Origin: Paenibacillus bovis
Lineage (GTDB): Bacteria > Bacillota > Bacilli > Paenibacillales > Paenibacillaceae
DNA: 64,000 nucleotides
NCBI RefSeq assembly: GCF_001421015.2
Contig: NZ_CP013023.1
Location: 3,155,501 to 3,219,500, forward strand
Direction: 5' to 3'
Shown here: positions 21,627 to 30,778 of the stretch, piece by piece
Position numbering within the stretch: the stretch's first letter is position 1
Layout of the letters: each line of letters starts with the position of its first letter
Position numbers and translations under genes: made by a program
Notes under the pieces: model-generated
Told to the model about the DNA's origin: nothing
The model's input: only the letters and a program-made list of their open reading frames with translations
Databases searched by the model: none

Positions 21627-23882
21627 ATGCAATCAAAAACAACTATATTATCTCGCTCAAGGATCGATATCCCGCTCATACTGATTCTTATCCTATCCGC
21701 GTTTTTAAATATCTGGAATATATGGGACAACGGATCAGCCAATTCCTACTATACGGCAGCCGTGACGAGTATGCTGCAAAGCTTCCATAATTTCTTTTAT
21801 GCTTCATTTGATCCGGCAGGCTATGTAACTGTCGATAAGCCGCCTGTGGCATTCTGGATCCAGACGCTGTTCGCTTCTGTGCTCGGTGTGCATGGATGGA
21901 GTGTAACTTTGCCAGCAGCTCTAGCAGGTGTGGGATCTGTTGGATTGGTTTATCTGATTGTAAAGCCCACATTCGGTCTGATGGCTGCCCGTCTGGCGGC
22001 TCTTATGATGGCAGTGACACCGGTAGCTGTTGCTGTTCAACGTTCCAATAACGTCGATGGTCTTTTGGTATTTACCCTTTTGCTGGCAGTATGGATGCTG
22101 CTCAAAGGTATCCGCAACCAGAAAATCGGCTGGATTTTGGGCGGATTTGCTATGATCGGTGTTGCCTTTAACGAGAAAATGCTGCAGGCATATATGATTC
22201 TGCCAGCAGTTTATATCTTTTATGTACTGGCTTACAAAGTAAATTGGAAGAAAAAACTGTCAGTACTCGCTATAGGTACTGTTATTCTGGCAGCTGTCTC
22301 GGTATCCTGGGCAGTAGTAGTAGACAGTGTGCCAGCAGAGGATCGTCCTTATGTAGGCAGCAGTCAGACCAATTCCGTGCTGGAGTTAGCATTTGGTTAT
22401 AACGGAGTCAGTCGTCTGACAGGAGAAATGCAAAATCAGGGAGGACCCGGAGGAACGACTGCCAAGTCAGGGGATAGCACAGCTGATTCAGGTACAGCAA
22501 GTAGTGAAGCCGGCGCCGGCACAGGTACCCAGATGAATCCGGGTGGTATGCCTGGAGGCGGCAATATGCAGCCACCGGGAGGTAACGATAATAATCGCAT
22601 GCGTGGTGGCATGTTCAATACAGGTGATCCCGGTCCGCTGCGTTTGTTCCAATCTTCTTTATCCGGGCAGGCCAGTCTGCTGCTGCCCTTTGCAATTATT
22701 TCCTTGATAGCATTGTTTGCAGGACTACGCAGAAATACATGGCACAAACAGCAATATCTGGAGACGGTATTCTGGTTAATGTGGTTGCTACCGGTCGCCG
22801 GATTCTTTAGTATCGCCGGATTTTTCCATCAGTATTATTTGATTATGCTTGCTCCTCCGGTAGCCATACTGGCGGCAGCAGGATTTGCAGCCCAGTGGAA
22901 GTTATATCGTGAAGGCACCGGCTGGCAGGCTTGGTTACTTCCTGTCAATGTAGCGGTGACCACTGCGTTTCAGTTATTTGTTATCTATCCTTATAATGAA
23001 CAGATTGGTTCGGCATGGTTCTATATTGTGGCTATTGCCGGAGGATTGCTGACTGCAGGATTATTGGTGGGAGTCAAAGGCACGCTGCTGCACGGAGGCA
23101 AGATATATGTCGCTTCGGCAGCCATGACCTTGCTGCTACTAACGCCGCTGTACTGGGCTTCCTTCCCATTCATGAACCCGTCGAGCAATATCTCTCTTCC
23201 TTATGGCGGTCCGATTACTTCGATGGGCTTTGGCGGTGGCGGTGATCATAATCGTATGCCTGGCGGCACAGGGGATGGTAATACATCAGGTTCAACAGAG
23301 CAGACAGCAGATTCTGCAGACGTGGATAAAGCGGCTAATCCTCCAGCAGCTGGCACCCAGCGTGGCGGTGGTCCAGGCGGCGGAATGGGAGAGAACGTCA
23401 ATGAGAAGCTCCTCCAGTATGTAACCGAGCATAATACAGGCGAAGAATATCTATTTGCTACCTCCAATGCCAACTCTGCATCCGCTTATATTATCAAAAC
23501 AGGCAAAGCGGTAATGGCGATGGGCGGCTACAGTGGTAGTGATCCGATCATGACTGTCGATCGTCTAAAAGAAATGATCAGCAGCGGTCAGGTGAAATAT
23601 TTCCTGGTCAATGGATTTGGCGGCCGCGGCGGTTCCAGTGAAGTCACAGAGTGGATTGAGCAGCATGGCACCGAGGTACCTGCCGAAGATTGGCAGAATA
23701 CCAGTACAACCGCTGTATCGGCCAGTATGAACCCAATCAGTGCTTCAGATGGCGAAAAAAGTTCTGGCAGTGACAGTAACATCAATGGCATGAATCGCAC
23801 CAGTGCAGGAATGGGAGGATTTGGCGGTATGATGAGCAGTGGTACTTTATATGAAGTAACCCCGGAAGATGTGGGCAGCTAA
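21627..23882 (+). CDS. Membrane glycosyltransferase, GT39/ArnT-like (YkcB type)
   Basis: 751-residue polytopic protein of the PMT/ArnT-like GT-C superfamily, which transfers sugars from polyprenyl phosphate carriers outside the membrane. The N-terminal helix is followed by the acidic loop (SANSYYTAAVTSMLQSFHNFFYASFDPAGYVTVDKPP), whose VDKPP motif marks the family. About ten further helices follow to residue 520. Two low-complexity Gly/Met/Asn/Ser-rich extracytoplasmic stretches stand out at about residues 270-335 and 535-590. A soluble C-terminal domain (VTEHNTGEEYLFATSNANSASAYIIKTGKAVMAMGGYSGSDP) ends the protein. ATG 21627 follows GGGAGGAACCCAT. The acceptor, perhaps a cell-wall polymer or protein, is unknown. 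Confidence 0.88.
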   Translation: MQSKTTILSRSRIDIPLILILILSAFLNIWNIWDNGSANSYYTAAVTSMLQSFHNFFYASFDPAGYVTVDKPPVAFWIQTLFASVLGVHGWSVTLPAALAGVGSVGLVYLIVKPTFGLMAARLAALMMAVTPVAVAVQRSNNVDGLLVFTLLLAVWMLLKGIRNQKIGWILGGFAMIGVAFNEKMLQAYMILPAVYIFYVLAYKVNWKKKLSVLAIGTVILAAVSVSWAVVVDSVPAEDRPYVGSSQTNSVLELAFGYNGVSRLTGEMQNQGGPGGTTAKSGDSTADSGTASSEAGAGTGTQMNPGGMPGGGNMQPPGGNDNNRMRGGMFNTGDPGPLRLFQSSLSGQASLLLPFAIISLIALFAGLRRNTWHKQQYLETVFWLMWLLPVAGFFSIAGFFHQYYLIMLAPPVAILAAAGFAAQWKLYREGTGWQAWLLPVNVAVTTAFQLFVIYPYNEQIGSAWFYIVAIAGGLLTAGLLVGVKGTLLHGGKIYVASAAMTLLLLTPLYWASFPFMNPSSNISLPYGGPITSMGFGGGGDHNRMPGGTGDGNTSGSTEQTADSADVDKAANPPAAGTQRGGGPGGGMGENVNEKLLQYVTEHNTGEEYLFATSNANSASAYIIKTGKAVMAMGGYSGSDPIMTVDRLKEMISSGQVKYFLVNGFGGRGGSSEVTEWIEQHGTEVPAEDWQNTSTTAVSASMNPISASDGEKSSGSDSNINGMNRTSAGMGGFGGMMSSGTLYEVTPEDVGS

Positions 23883-23942
23883 TAGCGCCATTGTCAGATC
23901 CCGAGGTTGAGCAACACAAATAATAGCTACGTTTATAGAGAG

Positions 23943-23989
23943 CCCTTTCCGGATAGTCCTGATTTTTGGGATGATAGGAAAGGGTTTTT
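23943..23989 (+). terminator. Terminator after the GT39 gene
   Basis: CCCTTTCC pairs with GGAAAGGG, with an inner TCC/GGGA pairing, followed by TTTTTG. Confidence 0.8.
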
Positions 23990-24179
23990 GCATTTCATGC
24001 CGATTATTACGTTTCATCTCAACTGACAGGTTTACATATTTAATTACAGGATACTTTAACTTCTTTAGTAAAGTAGCTGTAAAGAAATTACCGCTGAAAT
24101 ACAGGTATCTAAACCATATAGATGCAAGATAGATACAAAGCACATTTATAAACAGACAGTTATCCGAGGAGGATTTAAT

Positions 24180-25133
24180 ATGATTGATAGCACGACATTA
24201 TACGATTGCATTATTGTAGGGGGCGGCATTGCAGGGCTGCAGGCGGCATTGCAGCTGGGGCGTTATTCGGCACATCGCGTACTGGTGATCGACGCAGGCA
24301 AGGGAAGGTCTACATTTTGCCAGAATTACGGGAATATACTTGGGTTTCCGAACGGTATCTCTGGTGAGGAGCTGCGCCGGATCGGTCGTGAGCAGGCAGA
24401 GCCGCTTGGAGTAGAATTTCATGAAGACCGTATTCTTGAAGCCAAAAAAGAAGGCGAGAATTTCCTTCTAAAAGGAGCAGAAGGCGAAAGTTACCGTTCG
24501 CGTACACTGCTGCTGGCTACTGGTCTGATAGATCGTTTCCCACGATTGCCGGGTCTGGTCGAGACACTGGGTCACAGCGTCTATGTCTGTCCGGACTGTG
24601 ACGGTTATGAGATTCAGGATCGCAAAACGGTTGTTCTCGGAGCCGGTGAAGCAGGTGCCCAGATGGCGCTTATTCTATCCGATCGTACCGATCAGCTGCT
24701 GTATATCAATCATGAGAGCAAACCGTTTAAGCCCGAGACGATGGAGCTGCTTCGCGAGCATCAAATCGAGTATATGGAATCGGTAGTGAGCCAGGTTCAT
24801 TATGAAGATACAGGCATTATAAACAGCGTCGAGCTGGAAGATGGCAAAATTATCGATACCGAGCGAGGATTTATTGCTTTTGGAGGCAATCATGTCAACT
24901 CGGAGCTGGCCGAACAGCTGGGCGTGGAGACACTGCATAATCATCATGTAGAGACCCATCCACGATCCAAAATGAGCAATATTGAAAATGTATGGGTAGC
25001 CGGAGATCTGGGTGCTCATTCCGAGCAGGCGAATATCGCCATGGGCGAAGGTGCACAGGCAGCTATCTGGATCAATAAAACGCTGATGAAGATGAAGCGT
25101 GCAGACAAAGAAAATCCTGTTCATTCCCACTAA
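24180..25133 (+). CDS. Thioredoxin reductase-like FAD/NAD(P) oxidoreductase
   Basis: 317-residue flavoprotein of the low-molecular-weight thioredoxin reductase fold. The FAD-binding motif is GGGIAGLQAALQLGR near residues 14-28. The redox motif is Cys137-Pro-Asp-Cys140 in YVCPDCDGYE. The NAD(P) motif is VLGAGEAGAQMAL, and the C-terminal FAD block is NVWVAGDLGAHSEQANIAMGEGAQAA. The CPDC motif in place of CATC suggests a thioredoxin reductase-like enzyme with a non-standard partner rather than TrxB itself. The ATG follows GAGGAGGATTTAAT. A hairpin at 25227-25260 may end transcription directly in front of the next gene. Confidence 0.88.
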   Translation: MIDSTTLYDCIIVGGGIAGLQAALQLGRYSAHRVLVIDAGKGRSTFCQNYGNILGFPNGISGEELRRIGREQAEPLGVEFHEDRILEAKKEGENFLLKGAEGESYRSRTLLLATGLIDRFPRLPGLVETLGHSVYVCPDCDGYEIQDRKTVVLGAGEAGAQMALILSDRTDQLLYINHESKPFKPETMELLREHQIEYMESVVSQVHYEDTGIINSVELEDGKIIDTERGFIAFGGNHVNSELAEQLGVETLHNHHVETHPRSKMSNIENVWVAGDLGAHSEQANIAMGEGAQAAIWINKTLMKMKRADKENPVHSH

Positions 25134-25226
25134 GATCCTGCAAGTGAAAGAGCAAATAAGTAACGAATTTCCTGACGTGGAGGCAATCTGGATAGGATAT
25201 TGTAAAATATGACATAAACACTAGAA

Positions 25227-25260
25227 GCAAGGGAGCTGATCAGGCTCTTTTGCTTTCTTT
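25227..25260 (+). terminator. Probable terminator overlapping the start region of the diguanylate cyclase
   Basis: GCAAGGGAGC pairs with GCTCTTTTGC (two G-U pairs) across TGATCAG, followed by TTTCTTTT. It lies between the flavoprotein stop and the next start codon. It could terminate the former or sequester the leader of the latter. Confidence 0.6.
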
Positions 25261-25261
25261 T

Positions 25262-26908
25262 ATGGAAATAGTTATGTTACTATGGAAGCGATACACTAAT
25301 TTATTGTTCAGGTGGGATGAACCATTGCGTTTTTATCCTGGAAAAGGGTTTAAGCTGGTTACCATTGTCAGTTTTATTGTCGTTCTATCAATTACACTTA
25401 CAATGATTATTACGATTCATTCCGCATATACCACCAGTAAACAATCCCTGGTAGACAACTACCTGAATAATAACTATGATCGAGCTTCCGATCTCGCGTC
25501 TTCAACAGGAGATTTGCTTGATCGCATTCAGGGAAGTGTCAATGCAATAGCAGAAATCTGGCAGCGTAATCATGGTCTGGACGAGAACCAGATGAGGGAT
25601 CTGTATGATACTCACCGGGAATACTTTAATTCACTGAGTATTATCCGTAAGGATCATATGGTAGCACAGACGGCTCCAGCGGATGGAGATCTGCACAAGG
25701 GAGCAAGCGTGAATAACCCTACCAGTCGTGCGGTTATCAAGATGCGTGATTCGGTGATTACCGATCCTTTTGTAGGGACAACCGGCAATCTGATGGTTCT
25801 CGTTACCAGTCCGCTATTTGATGAGAACAATCAGTATTATGGTTATGTAGCAGGCACCATTTATCTGCATAAATCGAATATTTTACAGCTGATACTGGAA
25901 CGTGAATATGAGCTGGATGGATCTTATGTCTATGCTGTAGATGCCAAAGGAAATATTATTTTCCATCCGGACCGCGCACTGATTGGCAAAAATGTAGCTT
26001 CCAATGATGCCGTATGGAAAGTGATCGCCGGACTAAATGGTTCCATGCTGTACAGTGATTCGCAACATGATGCTTATTATGCAGGTTACGCGTATAATAT
26101 GAAATCCGGCTGGGGTATTATTTCCCAGACGCCGGCATCGGTAGTAAACGTTCCACTGGGTATGCTGCTCCAGCAAAGTATTCTGCAGTCGCTACCGCTG
26201 CTGCTGATTACACTGGCAGCTGGATGGTTGCTCACTTATCTGGTAGTCAAACCGCTGCATCAGCTGGCTTCCTACTCGGATACAATGGTCAAAGACTGGA
26301 ACACAGGTGACTTTCCGCCTATTCGATCTGCAACATACGAGATTAAGACGCTGTATAATAGTCTGCGTTTTACCAGCAAGCAGATGCAAAAGTATATCGC
26401 CAAATTGCAGAATGAGACTGCACTGGATGGACTCACCGGCCTGGCTAATCGCAGAAACTTTGATTCGACCCTGGATACCTGGTGTATGGGAGAAGAACCT
26501 TTTGCGCTGATTATGTTGGATATTGATCATTTCAAGCGTGTCAATGATACGTATGGTCATCTGACAGGTGATCGGGTAATGCAGTTTCTGGCCGCGATGA
26601 TGCGTAATGTATCACGTGAAGGCGATCTCTGTTTTCGGTATGGGGGAGAGGAGTTCGGTATTTTGCTGCGCGGCTGCAATATTACCCGTGCCTATGTAGT
26701 GGCAGAGCGGCTCCGGCAGCTTGCTTCGAGTACGATCAGTCCTTCGGGAGAGATTGTCACTATTTCGATCGGGATTGTCGCCTGTCCGGATCAGGGAAGA
26801 ACACCAACTGAACTCATATCCAAAGCTGACCAGGCGCTCTATACGTCCAAGCGTGAAGGACGTAATCGATCAACCATATATGCGGATGAATTATTATCAA
26901 CATCATAA
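25262..26908 (+). CDS. Membrane diguanylate cyclase (dCache-GGDEF)
   Basis: 548 residues from ATG 25262. Helix 1 (about 33-55), an extracellular dCache-like sensor, helix 2 (LLQQSILQSLPLLLITLAAGWLLTYLVV), a HAMP-like linker and a GGDEF domain. The active-site motif is GGEEF at 461-465. A product-inhibition site REGD lies exactly five residues before it, so the enzyme should make cyclic di-GMP and be feedback controlled. LDIDHFKRVND supplies the metal-binding Asp. The start is uncertain: ATG 25262 and ATG 25274 are both in frame and neither has a strong ribosome binding site. An upstream TTG at 25250 is also possible. A terminator follows at 26906-26947. Confidence 0.92.
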   Translation: MEIVMLLWKRYTNLLFRWDEPLRFYPGKGFKLVTIVSFIVVLSITLTMIITIHSAYTTSKQSLVDNYLNNNYDRASDLASSTGDLLDRIQGSVNAIAEIWQRNHGLDENQMRDLYDTHREYFNSLSIIRKDHMVAQTAPADGDLHKGASVNNPTSRAVIKMRDSVITDPFVGTTGNLMVLVTSPLFDENNQYYGYVAGTIYLHKSNILQLILEREYELDGSYVYAVDAKGNIIFHPDRALIGKNVASNDAVWKVIAGLNGSMLYSDSQHDAYYAGYAYNMKSGWGIISQTPASVVNVPLGMLLQQSILQSLPLLLITLAAGWLLTYLVVKPLHQLASYSDTMVKDWNTGDFPPIRSATYEIKTLYNSLRFTSKQMQKYIAKLQNETALDGLTGLANRRNFDSTLDTWCMGEEPFALIMLDIDHFKRVNDTYGHLTGDRVMQFLAAMMRNVSREGDLCFRYGGEEFGILLRGCNITRAYVVAERLRQLASSTISPSGEIVTISIGIVACPDQGRTPTELISKADQALYTSKREGRNRSTIYADELLSTS

Positions 26909-26947
26909 AGCTTCTTTTTCCCATCATAGGGAAGAAGGGCTTTTTTG
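26906..26947 (+). terminator. Terminator after the diguanylate cyclase
   Basis: AAGCTTCTTTTTCCC pairs imperfectly with GGGAAGAAGGGCTT, followed by six T. Confidence 0.8.
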
Positions 26948-27091
26948 TTCGTTAGAGCGCTGAATAGTCTATATAAATAACTGGTTAACAATAGCAATAC
27001 ATAAAATTAAAAAAAGTACAAAATGTATCATTAACCTAATTTTCCGGACTGAAACGAAGTAAAATTGACAAAAATCAAAAATTTACAATAA

Positions 27092-27120
27092 TTGGACAAT
27101 TAATTATTAAATGGTATAAA
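27092..27120 (+). promoter_or_regulatory. Candidate promoter of the GH12-like gene
   Basis: TTGGAC at 27092-27097 and TATAAA at 27115-27120 are 17 bases apart, with TGG directly before the -10 (extended -10). It implies a transcript start near 27127 and a leader of about 300 bases. Confidence 0.55.
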
Positions 27121-27126
27121 AGAGGT

Positions 27127-27428
27127 TAGAGGAACGAAAAGGTTGGGTAAGATAAGTACAGGAGTGAGCGGTATCACACTGGTTATTAGAATGATGATGT
27201 CATCATGTATCTATGCAGGTAGAATGTATATTTTCAGATGTACATAGGCCGACCGGAGATTCGGCAGCTGAAAATGTAGGAAAGTCTACCTTCGTATAAC
27301 GCTAATACGTATTATTCTATTTATATACTGTGCTAGATAATAACACAGTTATAAAATTAGCGGCTCCCTATACCTGTTATATCGCTGCATTTCCACGAAT
27401 AAAATACACCTACTGGAGGGACCACTTC
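27127..27428 (+). promoter_or_regulatory. Long untranslated leader with several hairpins, no known riboswitch recognised
   Basis: Between the candidate promoter and the start codon at 27429 lie about 300 non-coding bases. Small hairpins are visible, such as ATGATG/CATCAT near 27190, GCCGA/TCGGC near 27250-27266, CGTAT/ATACG at about 27295-27311 and CTGTG/CACAG near 27329-27349. I compared it from memory with cyclic-di-GMP, cyclic-di-AMP, purine, cobalamin and glycine riboswitches and saw no match. Confidence 0.35.
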
Positions 27429-28460
27429 ATGAAAAAGAAATCAACACTTAAAAAACCGATCTGTGTACTAGCAACATTGACGCTGACTGCTTCGATCCTT
27501 ATTCCTGCTACTGCTATGGCGGAGGAGAATAATACATCGAACGGCAGCTTCCCACTGAGCAACAGCAGCTATCTGGCGAACACCGGTTGGACAGGCGGGG
27601 GCACTAATTCGATGGCTACGTCCGCAGAAGGTACAACAGCATCCAATCAATCTATTTTTTACGATAATGAGACATCCTATGGCTATAAATGGGCATATTC
27701 GGATGATATGAGCGGTGTACAGTCTTCACCGGGTATCAGCTTTGGGTGGAATTGGTCAAATGGTTACCAAGGTGCGGGTAACTTCCCGGTAGAGATATTC
27801 CGTGATAATGATCGCCGCAATCAGATGTCTAATCACCGTACACAAATGAAAAATATAGATACCTCGGTAAGCTATTCGACATCGGATGTAACGGGAGATT
27901 ATGCGACGGGCTACACTATGTTCGTGCATAACACCCAGTGGGCAGGTGCGGAGACTACTCCATCCTATCTGATCAAGGTAATCACATCGACCTCGGCAAA
28001 TGGTACAGAAACTGCTGATGGAGCCTCTATGGATGCTTCGGACACTACCAACCGTGACCAACCGAATGTGGGTGATAACACCATGAATTCCGGTACAGCT
28101 AGCGGCACAATGGAAGGTCAGACTACAAATGGCGGCTGGGGAGAGTGGATAGATACGGTGCAGCTGGATGGAGCATCATGGAATATTTACCGCAGCAGTA
28201 TGAGTGATATGACTACCAGCAGCATGACCAACTCCATCAATATATTTGGTACTAACCGTGAAGGCAGCGTATATACGTTTGTAAGAACAGAAAATACGGA
28301 TATGGCTTCCTTGAATCTGTCTGACTTTGTACGCGATTTGCTTGGACGTAACGAACTGCCGACTTCCGGCTATTATGTGAGCGGTGTGAAATTTGGTACG
28401 GATGTGATGAGCGGCAGTGGTAAGCTGACCCTGTCCAACTGGAGTATCAGCGCGCAATAA
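27429..28460 (+). CDS. Secreted GH12-like beta-jelly-roll protein, catalytic residues apparently changed
   Basis: 343 residues. The signal peptide runs to about residue 33 (SILIPATAMA). The rest has the order of strands seen in GH12 endoglucanases and xyloglucanases: ISFGWNWSNG, NIDTSVSYS, GEWIDTVQLDGASWNIYRSS, VYTFVRTENTDMASLNLSDFVRDLL, then GYYVSGVKFGTDVMSGSGKLTLSNWSIS. In GH12 the nucleophile Glu sits in an E-x-M-I-W-type strand and the acid/base Glu in a GFEPW-type turn. Here the corresponding stretches read SYLIKV and GTDVM, so both Glu seem to be missing. It also has a Thr/Ser/Asn-rich insertion of about 50 residues (around 190-240). ATG 27429 follows GGAGGGACCACTTC. It may bind rather than cut polysaccharide. 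The family call rests on remembered patterns. Confidence 0.6.
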   Translation: MKKKSTLKKPICVLATLTLTASILIPATAMAEENNTSNGSFPLSNSSYLANTGWTGGGTNSMATSAEGTTASNQSIFYDNETSYGYKWAYSDDMSGVQSSPGISFGWNWSNGYQGAGNFPVEIFRDNDRRNQMSNHRTQMKNIDTSVSYSTSDVTGDYATGYTMFVHNTQWAGAETTPSYLIKVITSTSANGTETADGASMDASDTTNRDQPNVGDNTMNSGTASGTMEGQTTNGGWGEWIDTVQLDGASWNIYRSSMSDMTTSSMTNSINIFGTNREGSVYTFVRTENTDMASLNLSDFVRDLLGRNELPTSGYYVSGVKFGTDVMSGSGKLTLSNWSISAQ

Positions 28461-28501
28461 CGATCATCTTTTAGCTAAATATCTACTTTTGCTGCAGCTC
28501 A

Positions 28502-28541
28502 AAAAGGCTTCTCCATTACCAGTGGAGAAGCCTTTTGTTAT
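28502..28541 (+). terminator. Terminator after the GH12-like gene
   Basis: AAAAGGCTTCTCCA pairs with TGGAGAAGCCTTTT across a 7-base loop. It separates this gene from the convergent PAS-GGDEF-EAL gene and could serve both. Confidence 0.92.
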
Positions 28542-28628
28542 GAAATGATCGATTAAGCTGCTTGGGTGCCCGGTATTATAATTGGCAGCCGATATAGGCT
28601 GTCCGGTGCTAGATAGGCTTGTCATTTA

Positions 28629-30287
28629 TTAATTCCGATCAGTCGGAGCATAAGGAAGATTCGACAGCGCAGGCAGCTGGGAGACTGCTAATGGGTAGCT
28701 GAACCAGTATCCCTGAAATTCCGTGTATCCCAGCTTCAGTAGATGCTGGCATTGCTCCTGATCCTCGATGCCTTCAGCGACTACATTCAGGTCCAGTGCT
28801 TCGGCCATGGTAATCAGTGCTTTGAGAACAGGCGGATTCATTTGTGTCACGAAAGAGCGGTCGATTTTGATCGTATCAATCGGCAGACGGGTCAGCATGC
28901 TGAGTGAGGAATAACCGGTACCAAAATCATCAAGTGAAATCGTATACCCCTGCTCGCGCAGCTTTACGAGCGAAGATTGTTCTTCGACTGTATTGCTGGT
29001 AGCTACACTTTCGGTAATTTCCAGATCAATATAACGGGCAGAGATACCTTCTTCTTGCACAATCTGATTCAGTCGCTCGATAAAATCAGGTTCATCCAGC
29101 TGGATCCTGGAAATATTGACAGCTACACGAATCGATTGCCCGTATTTTTGCTGAAGCTGCGGTAGATCACGGCATGCCTGCCGAATGACCCATTCTCCGA
29201 TAGGAATAATGAGCCGTGTTTCTTCGGCTACTGGTATAAATTCCACAGGTGACACGATCTGGGAATGATCTTTGTACCAGCGCAGCAGGGCTTCCACGGT
29301 AATCACTTTTTGCTGCTTGACGCTGTAGATCGGCTGATAGACGAGCTGAAGCTCATCCTTTTCCAGACAGTTGTTCAGTTCCAGCTCCAAATCAAACCGA
29401 ATAATCTGTTCGTAACGAAAATCCGTATCAAAAATATGGTACCGACTGCGTCCGAGGCTTTTGGCATGATGCAGCGCGATATCGGCATGACGCAATGCCG
29501 TCGATAATTGTATATCGGACGAGACACGGGATACGCCCAGGCTGGCTGTAATTCTCACCTGCCGGCCTTTAAGCAGGAACAGCTCATCCATAATCCGCAG
29601 CACACGTTCAGCGATTGGCTCGGGATCGACAATCGGATTTTTGCTGATAATCAGGAATTCATCCCCGCCCATCCGGAAAATGATTTCCTCGGGACCGAAT
29701 ACTTTTTTGATCCGTTCGGTGACCTCGATCAGCAGCGTATCTCCATTATCATGTCCGAGCATATCATTGATATTTTTAAAATTATCAATATCCATTAGAT
29801 AGAGCACGCCTTCATCCAGTACATATTCATTTAGGAAACGCCGATTGAACAGCTGGGTTAGCTCGTCATGGTAGGCATAATACCGGAGCTGCTCCTGATA
29901 CCGGTTGCGCTCGGTATAATCGCGGGTGATACAGATTAGATGGGTAATGATCCGGTCCTCATTGCGAATAGGGGAAATAATGCTTTCTCCACTAAGCCTT
30001 CCATTTGGCAAAAGATATCCATCTTCAAACCGCATGCTCTCTCCGTGAGCGAGTACACGGTTGTATTTATTATGCAGGTATTGTGCCATCTCCGGCTGAT
30101 GTGTATAAACGTCAAAAAAGCTTTGACCAATCTGCTGGGAAGTCACACCACTAAATTTGGAGGCGGCTTTATTCAGAAAACTGTAGACAAACTGGCCCGG
30201 TTCCACACGCATCACATAAATGAGATCTTCGGTCGCATCCAGAGCCTGGGCAAGGAGCGGAGGTATTTCTTGATTATGATTATGCAC
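28629..30287 (-). CDS. PAS-GGDEF-EAL cyclic-di-GMP signalling protein
   Basis: 552 residues, no membrane segment. A PAS domain (about 10-125) is followed by GGDEF (about 135-290) with MGGDEF intact at 207-211 but no RxxD inhibition site before it (GPEE instead). The EAL domain (about 300-540) has the catalytic EAL at 332-334, NISRIQL, EITES and DDFGTGYSSL at 453-460. The phosphodiesterase site looks complete, so the protein probably degrades cyclic di-GMP. The GGDEF domain may be regulatory or bifunctional. GTG 30287 is chosen because AAGGAG lies 9 bases upstream; an in-frame TTG at 30305 overlaps that site. It runs opposite to the neighbouring genes. Confidence 0.92.
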   Translation of the reverse strand: MHNHNQEIPPLLAQALDATEDLIYVMRVEPGQFVYSFLNKAASKFSGVTSQQIGQSFFDVYTHQPEMAQYLHNKYNRVLAHGESMRFEDGYLLPNGRLSGESIISPIRNEDRIITHLICITRDYTERNRYQEQLRYYAYHDELTQLFNRRFLNEYVLDEGVLYLMDIDNFKNINDMLGHDNGDTLLIEVTERIKKVFGPEEIIFRMGGDEFLIISKNPIVDPEPIAERVLRIMDELFLLKGRQVRITASLGVSRVSSDIQLSTALRHADIALHHAKSLGRSRYHIFDTDFRYEQIIRFDLELELNNCLEKDELQLVYQPIYSVKQQKVITVEALLRWYKDHSQIVSPVEFIPVAEETRLIIPIGEWVIRQACRDLPQLQQKYGQSIRVAVNISRIQLDEPDFIERLNQIVQEEGISARYIDLEITESVATSNTVEEQSSLVKLREQGYTISLDDFGTGYSSLSMLTRLPIDTIKIDRSFVTQMNPPVLKALITMAEALDLNVVAEGIEDQEQCQHLLKLGYTEFQGYWFSYPLAVSQLPALSNLPYAPTDRN

Positions 30288-30778
30288 GTATTTCCACTCC
30301 TTCAATCATACTTTCATTAGTATTTTAAAATGATTTTTGCGGTTTTCAAATACAAATCAAAATTAATAATTATGATGCTCAACTTATCTTGTATATGCAA
30401 TCTTTTATAAGGCGATCTATTCTTATATCGACAAGGAGTAGATATGAGATTATGCCGGTTTCTATCTAACGGGCAATAAATATGGCATCGCGATAATCTT
30501 GAACCCAAAGCAGCAAACAAGCGGTAGTCATCGCCTGAATAAATAAATGATCCGGTGATTCCGCGAGCCTGGTATTATCCAGATTTTGCAATCTGGATGT
30601 ATCCGCCGTCAAAACAGGAACCTGTTTTTTCATCCATGATCCTGTAAATTATTCCGGTTTTATGTATACATAATCTTAACAGAAAATCGCATTTTGTGCT
30701 GAGAAGCTTGCAGCTGCAAATAACAGTTCCGGACATGGTATGATAATAACTATATTGCCAAGTAGGAGGTACATAGAA
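30288..30778. other. Divergent spacer between the PAS-GGDEF-EAL gene and fhs
   Basis: No gene is seen. Two compact hairpins lie toward fhs. ATCCAGATT/AATCTGGAT (about 30577-30598) is perfect with a 4-base loop. AAAACAGG/CCTGTTTT (about 30615-30634) ends in a T run and could act as a terminator or attenuator in the fhs leader. No known folate or other riboswitch was recognised. Confidence 0.4.

Noticed and set aside
30415..30480. GGAGTAGATATGAGAT-like sequence resembling the start of a tetrahydrofolate riboswitch upstream of fhs
   Set aside because: The matching 3' half and closing stem were not found, so the likeness is superficial.
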